Shown: positions 50,571 through 63,491, numbered from the stretch's first letter. The stretch: 64,000 nucleotides of DNA from Acanthornis magna (GCA_036785705.1 JAWUZG010000029.1:18394501-18458500); one strand, 5' to 3'. Notes: generated by a model not told the origin, from the letters alone. Numbers and translations: made by a program.

Positions 50571-51524
50571 GCTCTGTACACTAAAAATATTGCGGGATAC
50601 AAAATCAAATGCATCTTATTGCATTTTGCCAGAGCTAGGAAGAGAGTAACTAGTTCATGAATTCCATCAGGAGCTTTGGGATTTTTGATGTAATGAGTTT
50701 TACAGTTTCAGAGGAGACCGCTTTGCTAATAATTATGTAACAGTAATTAAATCTGAAAAAGGTTGTACTCTAACTATGTTGATTTATTGCATCTTCAACA
50801 AAATACTTCTAGAGTGTGCTTTGGAGCGTGCACCTCCTCCCTCCAGTTTTCTTTAAATTCTCACAGAGCACTGGGTCACAGATGGTCTGAGATGAGATAT
50901 TTTCCCTATTAAATTCCTAATAATCTTTTTCTGAGGCTGAGTCATGGAAGCCTGGGGATTTCTCATTTTAATTAGAAGGTTTAAGGAGCTAACTCTGTTT
51001 GAAATTTCCTCTTAGGAGATATGGGTGCAGGTGATCCCATTCAGAAGAATGACACAATATCAAGGCCAGCATCTCATTTCCATATTAGATTGCATCTAGT
51101 TTGGCATAACTCCTGATCTGGATGCTGATGATGTGCCTGAGTTGGAGGCATAACATTTTACCATTTGAATACAGAATTATTTTAAGACTATATCTGAAGA
51201 CATTTTAGGCTCTAGCTGGATGTTTCTTACCCTACCACCATGCTCCATCACCCTGTGTAGAAACTATTTATAAATGTGAAGTATTTATTAGTCTGATTGA
51301 AGTAATTAGTCTATATCTTTTGGAAAGCAGTACTATTAAAGATGCTCATACAAAGAGATATACTATATAGTCCAAAGGGCTGATTCTCATAGTATTTAAG
51401 ATACTAGTGTTTCAGATTAATTTTATCTGCAAAAATTATAAACTATAAAAATAGAACATTCACCCAGCAAAATGTTTTATGTATGACTTTAGCATTCACA
51501 ATATGTGAAGAGCAGTGTCCCACA
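50571..51524. other. Unique AT-rich DNA, enhancer-like in part
   Basis: No gene. The stretch 50660-51010 holds homeodomain-like TAATAATTATG (50728-50738), TAATTAA (50744-50750) and TTTTAATTAG cores in complex non-repetitive sequence. It may be a conserved non-coding element. Confidence 0.3.
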
Positions 51525-51568
51525 TCTGCCATCCGAAGGAGGTTGTTCTGCCATCCAAAGGAGGTTAT
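51525..51568. repeat. 22-bp tandem duplication
   Basis: Two adjacent 22-base copies (TCTGCCATCC-AAGGAGGTT type), at 51525-51546 and 51547-51568, differing at two positions. A recent local duplication. Confidence 0.9.
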
Positions 51569-53534
51569 TCTTAGGCCCTCTTAGCTGAGTTTGATCACTT
51601 CATAGAATGCCTGTTGTTTAAGAGTTAGTCTGATATACTATTCACATGTCCCTTGATAGTCTATTGCGAAAAAAATCCTGCTTCTTAGAAGACAGTTGCT
51701 GAAGTTTCATCAGCTTGCGTTCTACAGCCAGTTCCTGTGCTTTAGGAAAATTAAGAGCATCTCTTATTCTTCCAGCATGGTATGGAGTTGTCAAGAAGTC
51801 CAATGAGACATTATTTGCCTCTTATATCACTAGGTATCTTTTCAGTTTTCGACAGAAATTACTCTGTTTTGGGAAAGCAAAAAATTCCACCCACTCCCAA
51901 TCTCAGCACTTAAACATGCTAAAAATAAAATTTTATTGGAAGTAGTACTGCAGCATATAGACTTGGCTGTGAATAAAAGAAATAACCTTTCCTATGCTAA
52001 ATCCCACCAGCTGAGCCATCTCCATGAATGAGTTTTTATAAGCCTGAAGTTTTAACTTTGTTCTACATTTTAAAAATACTCTGTATGTAATTGTTCAAAA
52101 GCTTAAGTTGTCATAAATTGTTTAAAAGGTTTAATTTCTATATATAATCAATTCATTTGTATATGCAGTTTTTATGTCCTAGTTGCTGAAATGTTTTAAA
52201 GATTTGGGATTTAATGTAATGGCAATTATTTCTCTCATGCACAGAATCAGTAAAGGCACAGAATAGTGCTTTATACTGTTTTCCAAAGGTCAAATCCATC
52301 CTTGCTGTCTACAAATCACAGCCTACAAATGCCTCATGAACAGGGTTACTCTCAGTAAAGTGCTGCAACACTTGTGAAGGACGAAGAAGCCATACTAGTC
52401 CATGAGCAAGAAAAGCCAACCCGTGCCTGAAATATGGTGAGAAAGAAGAATTTGGCCCTACCCTAGTTTGCACATAGTAATTTGTATATGAAACATCAAT
52501 GTGTGAACTGCAAAACCAGCCATTCTTCTGAACGCCCACAAACCCAGCCAGTGCTGTCAGAATTGTCTGGATTTATCCACTTGCTTCATAATGTCTTTTG
52601 CGAAGCTCAGGAAGGAGGCGGCTGGCAATAACTGCCTTGCCAAGGCCCTCCCATGGAAGCAGCTTAGCCTCCGTGGTTCTATTGTTATAATACTGTCTCT
52701 TGTCATCAGAAGGAATGTCCATCCTATAACTGTGTGGAAAATCCAGTTGTGTTAATTTCTCCCAAAACCAGTGTAGGGAACAAGAAGTCCTGCTTTTTAG
52801 GCCCCATTCACATAACAGTTGAAATGCAAAATTAATTTCTCAGCAGAGGGCCAGCAGAAAACACAAGCAACAACAAGTTTTTTCCAAAGCAATTAGGCTT
52901 CCACTCATTTTCTCCCCCTTGAAGGTCCAAACTGTGAAAACAAGAAAGAAAAGTAGATTCAAAACACTCACTAAAGCAAAGAGTTAAAGTGGCAGATGAA
53001 ATCAGGTTCTACAATGAGTTAAAGGGAAAATGTCTCAGAGTTCTGATTAATGACTGGGGACAACAAGAGCTGCTTCAGCTGTCTCAGCAGTACATGACTG
53101 GTGCATCAGGGTAATGTTTAATAACTAATCTTTGACACCAGAATTAAGTCATTTTGCAAGAAAGCAGATCATTAGAAGCTAAATTGAAATGTAAGTAATA
53201 CAATCTCTGTGGAGGATTGTAAATTAATTGGTTTTTAACAATAACACTTCTGTATTTTATTAAAGCAGTGTAAGAATTCAGAGAAGAAAAGAATGTAGCA
53301 GATAAACAGGGCAGGTGTTGATGATGCAAATGAAATTGATGACAGATGGTTAGTAGCATGATCACTCACTGTGTGTGTATAATGGATAGAGGTAATCAAA
53401 TTCCTTTGTGAATTGGTGATTTTCTTTACATCAAGAACTATAACTATGCCATGCTTATACAGCTTCTCCTTAAAAATTACCTCCACCCCTTGTCATTATC
53501 CTGGGGTGCAGGACACTCATATTTGCATACTCTC

Positions 53535-53535
<1 letters not shown>
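51569..53535. other. Intergenic, no gene seen
   Basis: Unique AT-rich DNA with short open frames only. No repeat family is recognised. Confidence 0.55.

Positions 53536-53589
<54 letters not shown>
53536..53589. repeat. (CAA)18 trinucleotide microsatellite
   Basis: Eighteen perfect CAA units. Open frames across it read as polyglutamine, polythreonine or (minus strand) polyvaline only because of the repeat, and are not taken as genes. Confidence 0.97.
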
Positions 53590-56500
53590 AAGCCAGGCAT
53601 GCTAATAAAACCCCCCCTGGGCAATCAGCTACCTTTGCAAAGTGGTAATAGGACACCAAAGAAGTCTCTGCCATCAAAGAGCAGCTCACCCCCCAGAGCA
53701 GCCCAGGTAACACCAAGTGTAAGGCTTTCTCCAGCCCTGTGGATGAACTGCTGTGGTGAAAATGACCTCATGATATGGTTGCTGCCCTCCAAATGCTAGG
53801 TCACGGTACTATCTTGGAAGGAAGGGAAAAATTAATGCTTTAGCAGAACAAGATGACTTCTTGCTTGCTAATGGGTGTTAAACTCCACTCGTTACACAAG
53901 TGATGTACTGATTTTTGAGGGAGATTTATTTCATGGTCCCCCAGAGCTGTGCTTGGTGATTTGACATAGACTACAAGAGAAAATCATCAGGTTCTAGATG
54001 CAGAGATAGCACAACATTGTATATCTGTCACACATATATATACAAACACACCCAGAGAATAAGCAGAGAATGTGTGTTACTGTACAGAAATCTGCCTCTG
54101 CTCTGAGCCAAGCAAATGAGCAGAAATAATTGATCAAGAACTTCAGACATCATATCAGAAGCCAACCTATTAGCTGAGCAGCTTCCAGGATGGGTACAGA
54201 ATAGGCTGCTGATGAAAGAGATGGGAAATATTATCTATACATATCACTTTCTTAGCACTCTGCTTTCATCAAAACAAAGACATGCCTTTTCCATGAAAGT
54301 ACTCTGCACACACCAATGTTGGGAGAATGTCTGCAAGATATTTCTAGGATTACTGGTGGAGCCAGGTTGACATTACTTCAGTCCCTGCTCTTACAATTAC
54401 AAGCCTAACTTTGCTGCAGCACAGGTGTGGTGCTGTCAGAGTGTCTTTAGGACAGCGTAAAAGGGCGATGGCTTTCATGGTCTAGTGCAGTATTTCTGTA
54501 TGGATATGTTCTGCTGCAGCACCTACTTTGCACACCCATTCCTCATCCTCGAGTAACAGTAGTCATGCATGCAGGGGAAGAAGGGTGGTAGGATCCTCTG
54601 CAGCATCCCCGTCACAGCTAATTCTGCTAAACTGCCAAAACCTCTCCTAAAGTCTATAACTGTTCAGCAGAAGGCTTTGTTTGCACTAAGGCTAGACTAA
54701 TTTCAGGGTCACAGTGTCAGCTGCTTGTACCCTTCTCTGCCACCAGAAGCTGGAGCCTGGATAAATGCGGATCACTCATCATGCTTATGGAGATAAGCAT
54801 GGTGCAGAGTAAATATTGTTCTTGTAGCTAAATGTCAAGAATTCTAGCAAGCTTCTGTGGAGAGACTATAGATATACACAGTTGTTAAAGAAAGTTTACT
54901 ACATTTTATATTACAGAATCAAAACTTCTCCATATTAGATAGCAGAGCAGGATATTTAATACCTTTTGTCGGAAGAGAGTTCTTTTAACTGTTTTGGAGC
55001 AGAATGCTTTTCCCCCCAAAAGCTACATCTACTCCCGATTGAAAGGAAACTGTAGCAGGCTGCTGCATCATTAGAACAGGGAAGATAACGCACAACCCAG
55101 AGATTATAATATGAAATAAAAGGCTGAAACTTCATTCAAGATCTTTTGATGTTTCAGTTTACTCATGTGGTATTTCTGATTTATGGTTCTTTAATATTAT
55201 ACAACTATTATTTTTGTTTATTTATGTTGATATTTATGACTGACACCTGCAAACTGTTGAACAAAGTTATTAGGGAAGTTTATTAATTTCTCCCATGGCA
55301 AAACTGCATATTATTTATTTTGGGTACAAAAATAGACAAAACACAGATTCTTTAAGTTGTTAAAGAATTTATGTATAAACCCTAAAATATCATATTTGGA
55401 ATAAAGAGAATGAATCTCACTGAATAATAATAAAAAAGCCATTTAGAAAACATTTTATCACTGCCTTCAAATAATATCTGCTTAGGAATTAAATCTTTGT
55501 TGTTTCTATTCTTGCTTCTGTTCTTTGTTGGCCCTGCAGTGACAAAACAGCAAAGAATGAGCTTGGTTATTTCCTTTTAGAAGCAGTGTTGACAACAAAC
55601 TGCAAAATACATGGGCCAGTGTGTTATCCCTAATTCTGTGTTACATCTAACCTTGAGTGAAAAGCCGTGGCAGGGGAAAATATGGACTGTTGCATTTTCA
55701 CCACTAGTTGTGATTAACAACTGAAGAAGAAGGTGTTTGGGCTCCTGAATGGTAGGCTGAGTTTACAAGAGAATTTCTTATAAGAAAGATTTTAGCATAA
55801 TGTACACAATGCAGAAACTAGCGAGGAACAAAACTGAATGCGGGAAACATGCACACAGTAATTTTATGATCAACTTTCTGAGCCAGAAGATATTTTCAAA
55901 TGAATGAGATCCCATATAGAGGTACTTAACTGTCAACTGTTCACAGGCAAATACGAATACAGGTACCAGAACAGGTAGAAAATGTGTGTGACCATGGCTT
56001 TATAAATGGCTGTTAAAAATAGTTTAAAAATCACAGCCCTATAGCAAGATTGGTTCCAGTGTACACTCCAAGCTAGGACCCCAGCTCAAGCCTATCAAGC
56101 ATTTGACTACTGCTTATGTTAAAATAGCATTCTGTCAACACTGTTTTGACAAACTTCTGTGTGGTCATTTTATATAGATGAGAGATCTTAGAATCAGTTC
56201 CCACTAGGGTAAGAGTCCTCTCCTGGGGGGACTGGAACTATTATATCTCCATACTGGTCAGCAGTTCCTTTAGGAGGCCACACAGCTCTGTGTCATCTTG
56301 AGTTTGTATTTCTGCCCTGGTACCTAAACTCACTAAAATTTTTGAATAATTACTCACTTAACAGGAATGAGAATTTGAACATTCATTGGTTTTAGCTGTT
56401 CCCTGCCACCTTGGGTCATTTTGACAAAGAGTTAGAAATGTCCCACACAACATACTGCTGGAGACCTCAATCATGCATTCCATATGTATATTAACAACTA

Positions 56501-56639
56501 TATTACAGTCTCACAACTCTATTCCCATACTTCTGTGAGATCATTACAGAAAACTTGCATTGACTAATATGTTATATCTCACTCACCACCCTAGGGCAGG
56601 TGTGTTGGGGAAGGGAGGAGCTAAATTAAATTAAGATAG
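53590..56639. other. Intergenic, no gene seen
   Basis: About 3 kb with no recognised gene. The part at 55140-55340 is very AT-rich, with FOX-like TGTTTATTTA at 55215-55224, and could be regulatory. No mobile element is recognised. Confidence 0.5.
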
Positions 56640-57240
56640 ACTTCAGGTGAGTAACCACTTTCTACCCCTGCATGAGTAACCACTTTCTACCCCTGCATGT
56701 GTTGTGATAAGTGGGTCTTTGGAAAAAAAGCAGAAATTCGGGATTAAATTTCTCTTTTTGGAATGCAAACGTGTAGGATTTGCCGTCTGTGGGATTTGGT
56801 GGTTTGTTTCAGACAGTCGGGACAGAGACGAGGGATCTCTGAAGTCAGGTCTTAGAGCATGAGGTTTATTGTGAAAGAGCATGGGTGTAGGAGACCTGCT
56901 AGGAGCTGCCAGACACAGCTCGAAGCAGGTCAGAGAGGTAAGAGAGAGAGAGAGAAGAAAGAGGACAGAATACAGAATAGAATACCGTGGTTGCTGTTTA
57001 CAATACAATAAATCATCTTCTGTGATGAATATTCTAATTTTCATTAACCAATCTAGAACAAGCTACAAATCCTACAACATTTACGTATAGCCTATGAGAG
57101 TCATTGCATTACCATATGGTGTTTTAAACTCTAAAAACTGCATTTTGGAGCCTCTGCCAAGTTAGTAGGGTCTGCTCTGACCCTTGGACCTGTCTGCAAG
57201 CAGAGGGTATTATTTAATCAACAGGGTATTACCTTCAATC
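56640..57240 (-). mobile_element. ERV LTR-like block (minus strand)
   Basis: A minus-strand AATAAA lies at 56865-56870, flanked by AGCATGAGG and GTGAAAGAGCATGGG. A GC-richer segment with GAGACCTGCTAGGAGCTGCC and a GA-rich run (56936-56972) follow. From memory this order matches a passerine ERV LTR in reverse orientation. A perfect 25-bp duplication sits at its left edge. Outer limits, especially the U3 side near 57240, are approximate. Confidence 0.5.
56648..56697. repeat. Perfect 25-bp tandem duplication
   Basis: Two identical adjacent 25-base units (56648-56672, 56673-56697) beginning TGAGTAACC and ending CCCTGCA. Identity implies a recent event, at the edge of the LTR-like block. Confidence 0.95.
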
Positions 57241-58030
57241 GGTCATACCGTTGTTTTCCAGTTGTTCAGTAACTGGGGTTTGGTATCTCAAAGTTTGTCT
57301 TCATTTCAATCTCACTTATAGTTTCCATATTCTCAACATCTTTTGCCAGGTAATAATATTTATAAGGCTTTCCTATTTCATCCTCCCCAACACAAATGTC
57401 TTCTGGAATTACTGGTGTTGGAAAGCAGAAATACAGAAGAAGGTTAACAAGGAAAAGGAACACAGACTGTTTCTCAGCTTTTCAAAATTCCTGTTGTCAA
57501 AGAGGACCTAGAAAAATAATCTGATTACTTCTTTGCTCATCAAAAACCCTACTGTGTGGGGAGCTCGGAAAAGGAGCAGAAGATGTAATAGGAACAGAAG
57601 ATATAATAACAAAGATACCTTTAATTTGCTGATTTGAGGAGTCCAAATATCAAAAGACTCCTCATAAATTACATGGGTCTTTTCTCTGAGCTATTTCTGA
57701 AGACCCAAGAGTTCACTGAGGTTAACATAATGGTCTGCATTCAAAGACTTGGATGCGTCCTTATCCCAGTAAAAAATTAACTTGTATGTACACTATGCAG
57801 CAGTTGCAAGGATGAGTATCTCTGTATCACTTCTCTGGTCTGTGCTCACTTAAATGACAACTAAGCATCACGTTTTCACCTTAGCCCCTGCCACGTCCAT
57901 TTGACTGGTTCTTGCACTGAAGCATTACCATTAAATTGGTCTCACTATTGGTACTGGGAAGCTAGGGTTTTGGAGAGGTTTCTTGTGGGGGTTTTGTGTT
58001 TTGATCGGTTTTTTGGTTGGTTTTGGTTTT
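57241..58030. other. Intergenic, no gene seen
   Basis: Unique DNA with short open frames. No domain or repeat family is recognised. Confidence 0.5.
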
Positions 58031-58071
58031 GTTTGTTTGTTTGTTTGTTTGTTTGTTTGTTTGTTTGTTTG
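58031..58071. repeat. (GTTT)10 tetranucleotide microsatellite
   Basis: Ten perfect GTTT units, preceded by a degenerate G/T-rich stretch from about 57966. Open frames reading repeated CLFV/NKQT come from the repeat. Confidence 0.97.
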
Positions 58072-60493
58072 TGGGGTTTTTGAAATGGGAACAGCAAAAA
58101 AATCCAATTGCATCAAAGGCTTCAGAGAATTTTTGGCTTCTATGGGCTGGGAGAGTGACAGAGCAAGGCTTGAACACTGAGAAACAAAACAAGAAAAAAC
58201 TCTGTAACCTGATACAGGCCAATGGAGAAAACTGGACAGAAAGAGCATTTAAAGCAGGCTCTTGGGGTCTCCTAAAACAGCTCTATCATATTTTTGGAAA
58301 GAATTTTAAAGTTTCTAAGTAGGATTTACTTTTTAAAGCTGTTACAGAGAAATAAATGGCTTTTCTCTTTAGATGTCCTTTTAACTCAGAAAGCACATAA
58401 TTTCTGGTACATTAACCTAATTTTGTGGCTGATAAATTACATAGGTTTGACAATGAACTTTCCGTGTTTGTCTTTAACAGGAATTTGGAATAGGAATCAG
58501 AAATTGAAAAGCTGTTTTGTAAGGATTAAGCATTGCCTCTTTTGCTAGGTTCTGAAGACTCAAAAGGTCCTTAAAAGTGCTGAGGGACTTCAGACAGAAA
58601 GCGGTATTTGCTGCAGGCCTCACAATTTCTCAGGATTTCACTGCATTAGGACAGAAAGGAATGGCTTCCACAGCTTTAGGGGAAAGCAAATCACCAGGAA
58701 AGGGAAGTGTTACAGTAAAGACTCCTTCCTTCCTGTGGAAAGGTAAAAAAGCCCCCTATCCTTGGACATTCGAGAGGCTTTAATGAGAAAAGTTAAAGGT
58801 ATTGAAAAATGGACACAAAATATTTGTTATGAGCTAGATGTAAACCATTTGCGGAAAAGAGCCCTGCCAAAGTAGCCAGCTAAAAGACTGTACTGCTTCC
58901 CAGCAGCCATGTCACACAAAAGGTGAAGCTGGAGCTACACAAGCCATAGAGGAAGTTAATTTGTTTCTGAGGAAACCTGTAACCTAAAATTAGCAGTAGA
59001 CAACACAATCCAGTGACATGACATGGATATGCGATCCATGACCTCCATATTGTAGTCAACTCAAATATATTATGGAAGGATTTTGACTGGCTTTCACAAG
59101 AGCTTGACTGTTGCGGAGGGGGCAGCTGAAAGGAGTTTTCAGCATAGGTATTGCAATAGGGAACTGCACAGGAGATGAGATGGAAAAGACACTGTGGGAA
59201 CACAGTGGGACACACCCAGACAGCAGCTGGGCAAGAGACACATGATAAGCCCAAGCAGAAAAGAAAGTATCTGCACTGAAGCACAGTGATAAGTATTTCA
59301 GCCTCTGCACTTATTGATAATGAATCAGGGGAAGTTACACTACACTTCCACTGTTCAGAAATTTCTTAAAGATAAGCAGGTCCTTACAGGCTCTGTCAGA
59401 ATGGCAGCCAGCCAGCACAAGGAAATGTGAGCCTCTACGTAACACAGGCACTGCACCCAACACTGTCGTGGCAGAGACTCACAAGTCAGTTTCCCACAAC
59501 CATCTTCTTGTCAAACTTGAAAATAACACTCACTTATCAACATAAGCACAATGCACATCAGCAGTTGCTTATAAACACCCTGTTAACTCAAACAGAAACA
59601 TTCAGTTGCAGAGGCACTGGACCTGCGCATCCACATGTGAATTTCAGGAGGCAGCAAGAGGTACTTAAATCTACCTCCCAGCCCAGGGGATCAGCCCTCA
59701 CAGGTATCTCTGCTTTGGTTTAGTTTCAGGGTCTCAATATAAACAACCGATATAGTGACATCATTGCTCTGGCCTTTTGATGAACCACCATGTTTTTCCA
59801 CAGGAGACCCACAGCTGGTGAGAATGGAAGCTTCATGCAACTGAAAAGCTACCTCATATGCTATCTCCATAATATACAGCTACAGTCTCCTAGTGTAGAT
59901 GACACAACATCACTCATTGGAGACCTGACAATAACCAAGTAGTCAAATCATACCAAGTACCCTGTTTTCTTATCTTTATAATTTCTGACACAGACATCAG
60001 TGCCTAACCATGCAGACACTGTGTTCTGCAACCATCAATTAAAGAAAATGTCAGCAGGTGATGATTCACGCATCATTCGTGCTGCTCTATAATTTAACAG
60101 CAGTGTAAACAAATTAGGTCTGCCTCCACTGCCTTCTTCTTAAGAGAGGTAATATTATTTTAATGCTGTCTTTCAGCAAACTCCTTGCTCATTGTCAAGG
60201 GAGAGTAGTAGTTACTAGTAAAAATCTTTTCTTGAAATGAAAAAATAGGTTACACTTGTGATAGCTCATTTGTGGAAGTTACCATGCCAGATAGGAATAG
60301 ATCTATATGAATCTATAAGGAATAGATTCAATAGGAACAAATATCTATCTGTGACATCTTCTAGTAAAAATGAAAGAAAGAGAAGAATGTCAAATTAGGA
60401 GAAATACACTGTTTTCTCTTCTAATTTAGATAAATGTATGATTGTTTTGTTCCATGCAGAGGTACACCTCCTTTGCTTTTTTCGTCACTAGGT
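58072..60493. other. Intergenic, no gene seen
   Basis: Unique DNA. Open frames of up to 134 codons on the minus strand (58880-59284) are cysteine/leucine-rich, without a recognisable domain or signal of coding constraint. Confidence 0.5.
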
Positions 60494-60742
60494 TCAGTAA
60501 ATTTTCTTGAAAGAAACTCTTTTTATGGCCTCATCAAGAACTTCTAACTTTTTTTTGGTAAGGTCAGTACAAAAGAACTCTGTTATATCATTCACATTTT
60601 TCAAGTGACCTTCATTATACCACTTAAGAAAGGTAAGAGTCCCCTTCACAGTATCTTTAAGCAAAGCTCCATTTTTTACTAGAACATTTTTGAAAATAGG
60701 AATAAGAAGAGGGAACATGCTATTATGCCCAGTATGTTGTAA
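60494..60742 (-). CDS. Unassigned open frame, possible terminal exon or pseudogene fragment
   Basis: The minus-strand frame runs from just after a TGA upstream of the first ATG to a TGA at 60494-60496, about 82 codons, of which 74 follow the first ATG at 60718. The protein is soluble-looking, lysine-rich and helical (FPLLIPIFKNVLVKNG, TFLKWYNEGHLKNVND, KKKLEVLDEAIKRVSF). Its balanced, amphipathic composition is more protein-like than other open frames in the window. An AG dinucleotide at its 5' edge (CTGACCAG) could be a weak splice acceptor. I do not recognise the family. It could be a last exon of an unknown gene, a retrocopy fragment or chance. Confidence 0.25.
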   Translation of the reverse strand, partial: LQHTGHNSMFPLLIPIFKNVLVKNGALLKDTVKGTLTFLKWYNEGHLKNVNDITEFFCTDLTKKKLEVLDEAIKRVSFKKIY

Positions 60743-63395
60743 CTGTTTATTTGGGTTTGCTGAATCTCCTCCTAATGCTGGTCAGCTGCAACCCATGCGG
60801 CAACCAGGACCAAGTTTTACAGAAAAGTTCTTAAATAGTTTCTCTTGGCACTCTGCATCATCACATTTGTTTCAACTGCTGAATATTATATATCCACAGC
60901 CAGTATATATCTACCAGATCTGAATCTCATTCACAATTACAGCTGAGGGGCAAAAAGTCTCGTACCATTGCAGGAAGATAGGGAGAAAAGAGGAGGAAGA
61001 CAAAATGCCAAGCCAGGAATGGGTGATTTTATAGAGTCAATTTCAGTAAAAGTTGATCCCTCAAAATGACAAGATGAAATTTTTTGCGTCTTCTTACCTT
61101 TTGGAGATCAACATTTATTGACACCAAGTCATTTTCACTTTCACCTAGTAAGACCTAAACCTATTCTGCTTCAGCAGTCTGGTAGTCCACCTTGCCAGCC
61201 CTGACAACAAGCTAAAAATCTTCCCTTCGTTATTGTAAGGGAAGAGTAACTATAGCCTGAAAAGTGACAGTAAGCAATTCAGCCCTTGGAAAGACTTTAA
61301 TAATAAACAAAAACTTCTTTTTTTAACTGCTTCAGCAACTGAGGCACTTGACTTACTATTACTCACCATACCTGATATAAATACCTTACTCAAGGTTTTT
61401 GGATCACATGGCTAAGGAAGACTCTTAATTCCTTCATCACACAGTATGTATTTTAAGTCCCTATATTTGTCAGTATTTACATAAGTGTTCATGTAAATCT
61501 GGAAAAAATTAATAAACCTAGCCTTTCAGGACTACTCTCCAGACAGAACTCAGCATTTTTTAAATTAAAAAAAAAAAAACAAAATCACAGGAAAGCTAAA
61601 ATAACTTGTTCCTAAGGACTAAGAAAACCCCCAGTGTCTTTGGAAATGCCACTCTGTCTCTCTTTCAGCTTATTACCAAAACAGAGCAGATTTTGAATGA
61701 TTATCCCCAATGAGTGAATTACCTGCAGGGGTATATAACACTAAAACACATTTAATTTATAAATGAAATGGTTTTTTCAGCTTGCTGTCTTAAAGCAATC
61801 CCCATGCTCTTCTGTCTTATTAAATACCAAGCTTTAACATGTTGATGATGCTTTATACGTACTGACACTCCTGTTTATTAAAGACACATATTGTCAATTG
61901 TGTTATCACTAATCACATTATAATCTCTATTTACACCAATTTAATTGGTACTGTTGCTCAGCACTATCAGTACTAATAAAAAAATCTAAAGCACTGAAAA
62001 TACAGCAATTGTTTTCTCAGCTGAAGGTCACACTCTCCATTGACCTGCTCCCCCCTTTATGACTCTAAATTTAGGGCAGCATTAACGGAAAAATACAAGA
62101 CAAGACTGAATTTGCAGCTAATTTTGTACTACATCATTTCTCAGAGTCCTGCCCTTCTTTAATCACAGGAAGTTTCATGCACAAAGGATTTACGTGTAAC
62201 TCTATCGCAAGCAAGGGTCTACTGTGGTTTAACCCAAATCCCACCGCAGTCAGAGCAGGTCCACCCTGAAAATATGTACCAAGCCCTTACTGTCCATAGC
62301 ATGTGTACAATTATTAACCAACAGCAGTATCAGCTAAAGCTGTTTGAGTAGAAGACCTCTAGGATTTCATAGGTAATAAAGCTCTTTTTAGAAAAAAATT
62401 TAAATCAGAGAAATGTTTCCACACTATACTTTGTAAAATATTTAAAGAAAACTACAGAAATTGTGCCATTCTTTATTAAATATTAAGTGGTTCTGAACGA
62501 GCAGTTTCTAGGGGCCCCATTTAATTTCTAAACAGTCCCACTGGCTTTCATCTCTTCTGAATTCCATGGGGGAAAAGAGATGAATTTGCATTTAACAATA
62601 ATAAAAATCTGACAGCAAGAGGGGAAAACATCTTGCAAGCTCTGCAATCACCCCAGAAAAAAAAAAAAGGAAGGATTATTTAGACAAAAATTAAGGACCA
62701 CTCACATTTGAATATTATATCTTAGGGCACGGAGCCAAATGCAGATGCATCTAGCCATGTTTTGGACCAAAGCCAAATTCTCTCCATCCCAGTTGCTCAA
62801 TTTTATAGTGAGAGAACAGAAGGGGGGGGTTTGATATAATATGATCATTTGGTAACCAATGTTTGGGGGCTTGTTAAGTTGCAAGTGAGGGCATTTATGT
62901 GAAAGTAGAGCATAAAATTAAAAGTGTTCTTCAAACCAGAGGATGACGGGTGTCCTGTAGCATCATATTTTGTGATTATTTCCAATAGCAGCAGAGCAGC
63001 TCAGCATAGCAATTTACAAGGAAAGACATTGTGTCAATCCTCTGGGTTTCACTTCACAACCATCTTGAGAAAAATCAAATCTAGACATGATATGCAGTGA
63101 CAATCCCAAATATACTGTGGCAATTGTTTTTCTATCTGCAGGCAAACAAACATCTACAACAAGGTTTTTATTCTTCTCTCATAGCATTGATAAAACAAAT
63201 CTAGCAAATCCCAGTGTCTGGGAATATTAACATGCTAGTGTTAGGGTTTTGTTACAAATTGCAATGCATTCACTCGGCCCTTCATACCAGACAGAGGGGA
63301 AGGGAAGCTGACAGCTCTGGATTGGGACAGAGCAGAACAGGTGATTATCAGCAATGCCAGAGACCTATGCCCTCCCTCTCCCCTCCAGTCACGCT
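60743..63395. other. Intergenic with a possible conserved element
   Basis: No gene is recognised. The block 61740-62060 is complex AT-rich sequence, including CAATTG (61895-61900), a 15-bp dyad ACCAATT-T-AATTGGT at 61935-61949 and several TAAT cores, so it may be regulatory. A G8 run lies near 62823-62829 and an A12 run near 61568-61580. Confidence 0.4.
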
Positions 63396-63491
63396 AATGC
63401 ATTTCATGGCGTGGAGGATCACTGAGTGGGGAAGTAACATCATGGCAATGCATTTCGTGGTGTGGAACATCACTGAGTGGGGAAGTAACAG
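63396..63491. repeat. 51-bp tandem duplication
   Basis: Copy 1 (63396-63446) and copy 2 (63447-63491, 45 of 51 bases) share AATGCATTTC, GGTG/GCGTGGA-type and ATCACTGAGTGGGGAAGTAA segments, with a few differences. An open frame reads through both copies as a repeated peptide but has no other coding support. Confidence 0.9.

Noticed and set aside
53413..53799. 128-codon open frame with polyglutamine
   Set aside because: The glutamine run is the (CAA)18 microsatellite. The flanks show no domain.
56643..57044. 133-codon minus-strand open frame
   Set aside because: Falls inside an LTR-like block and includes the 25-bp duplication. No retroviral or cellular domain is legible.
58880..59284. 134-codon minus-strand open frame, cysteine/leucine-rich
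   Set aside because: Hydrophobic composition without a clear transmembrane pattern, no family recognised, and a second frame overlaps on the same strand.
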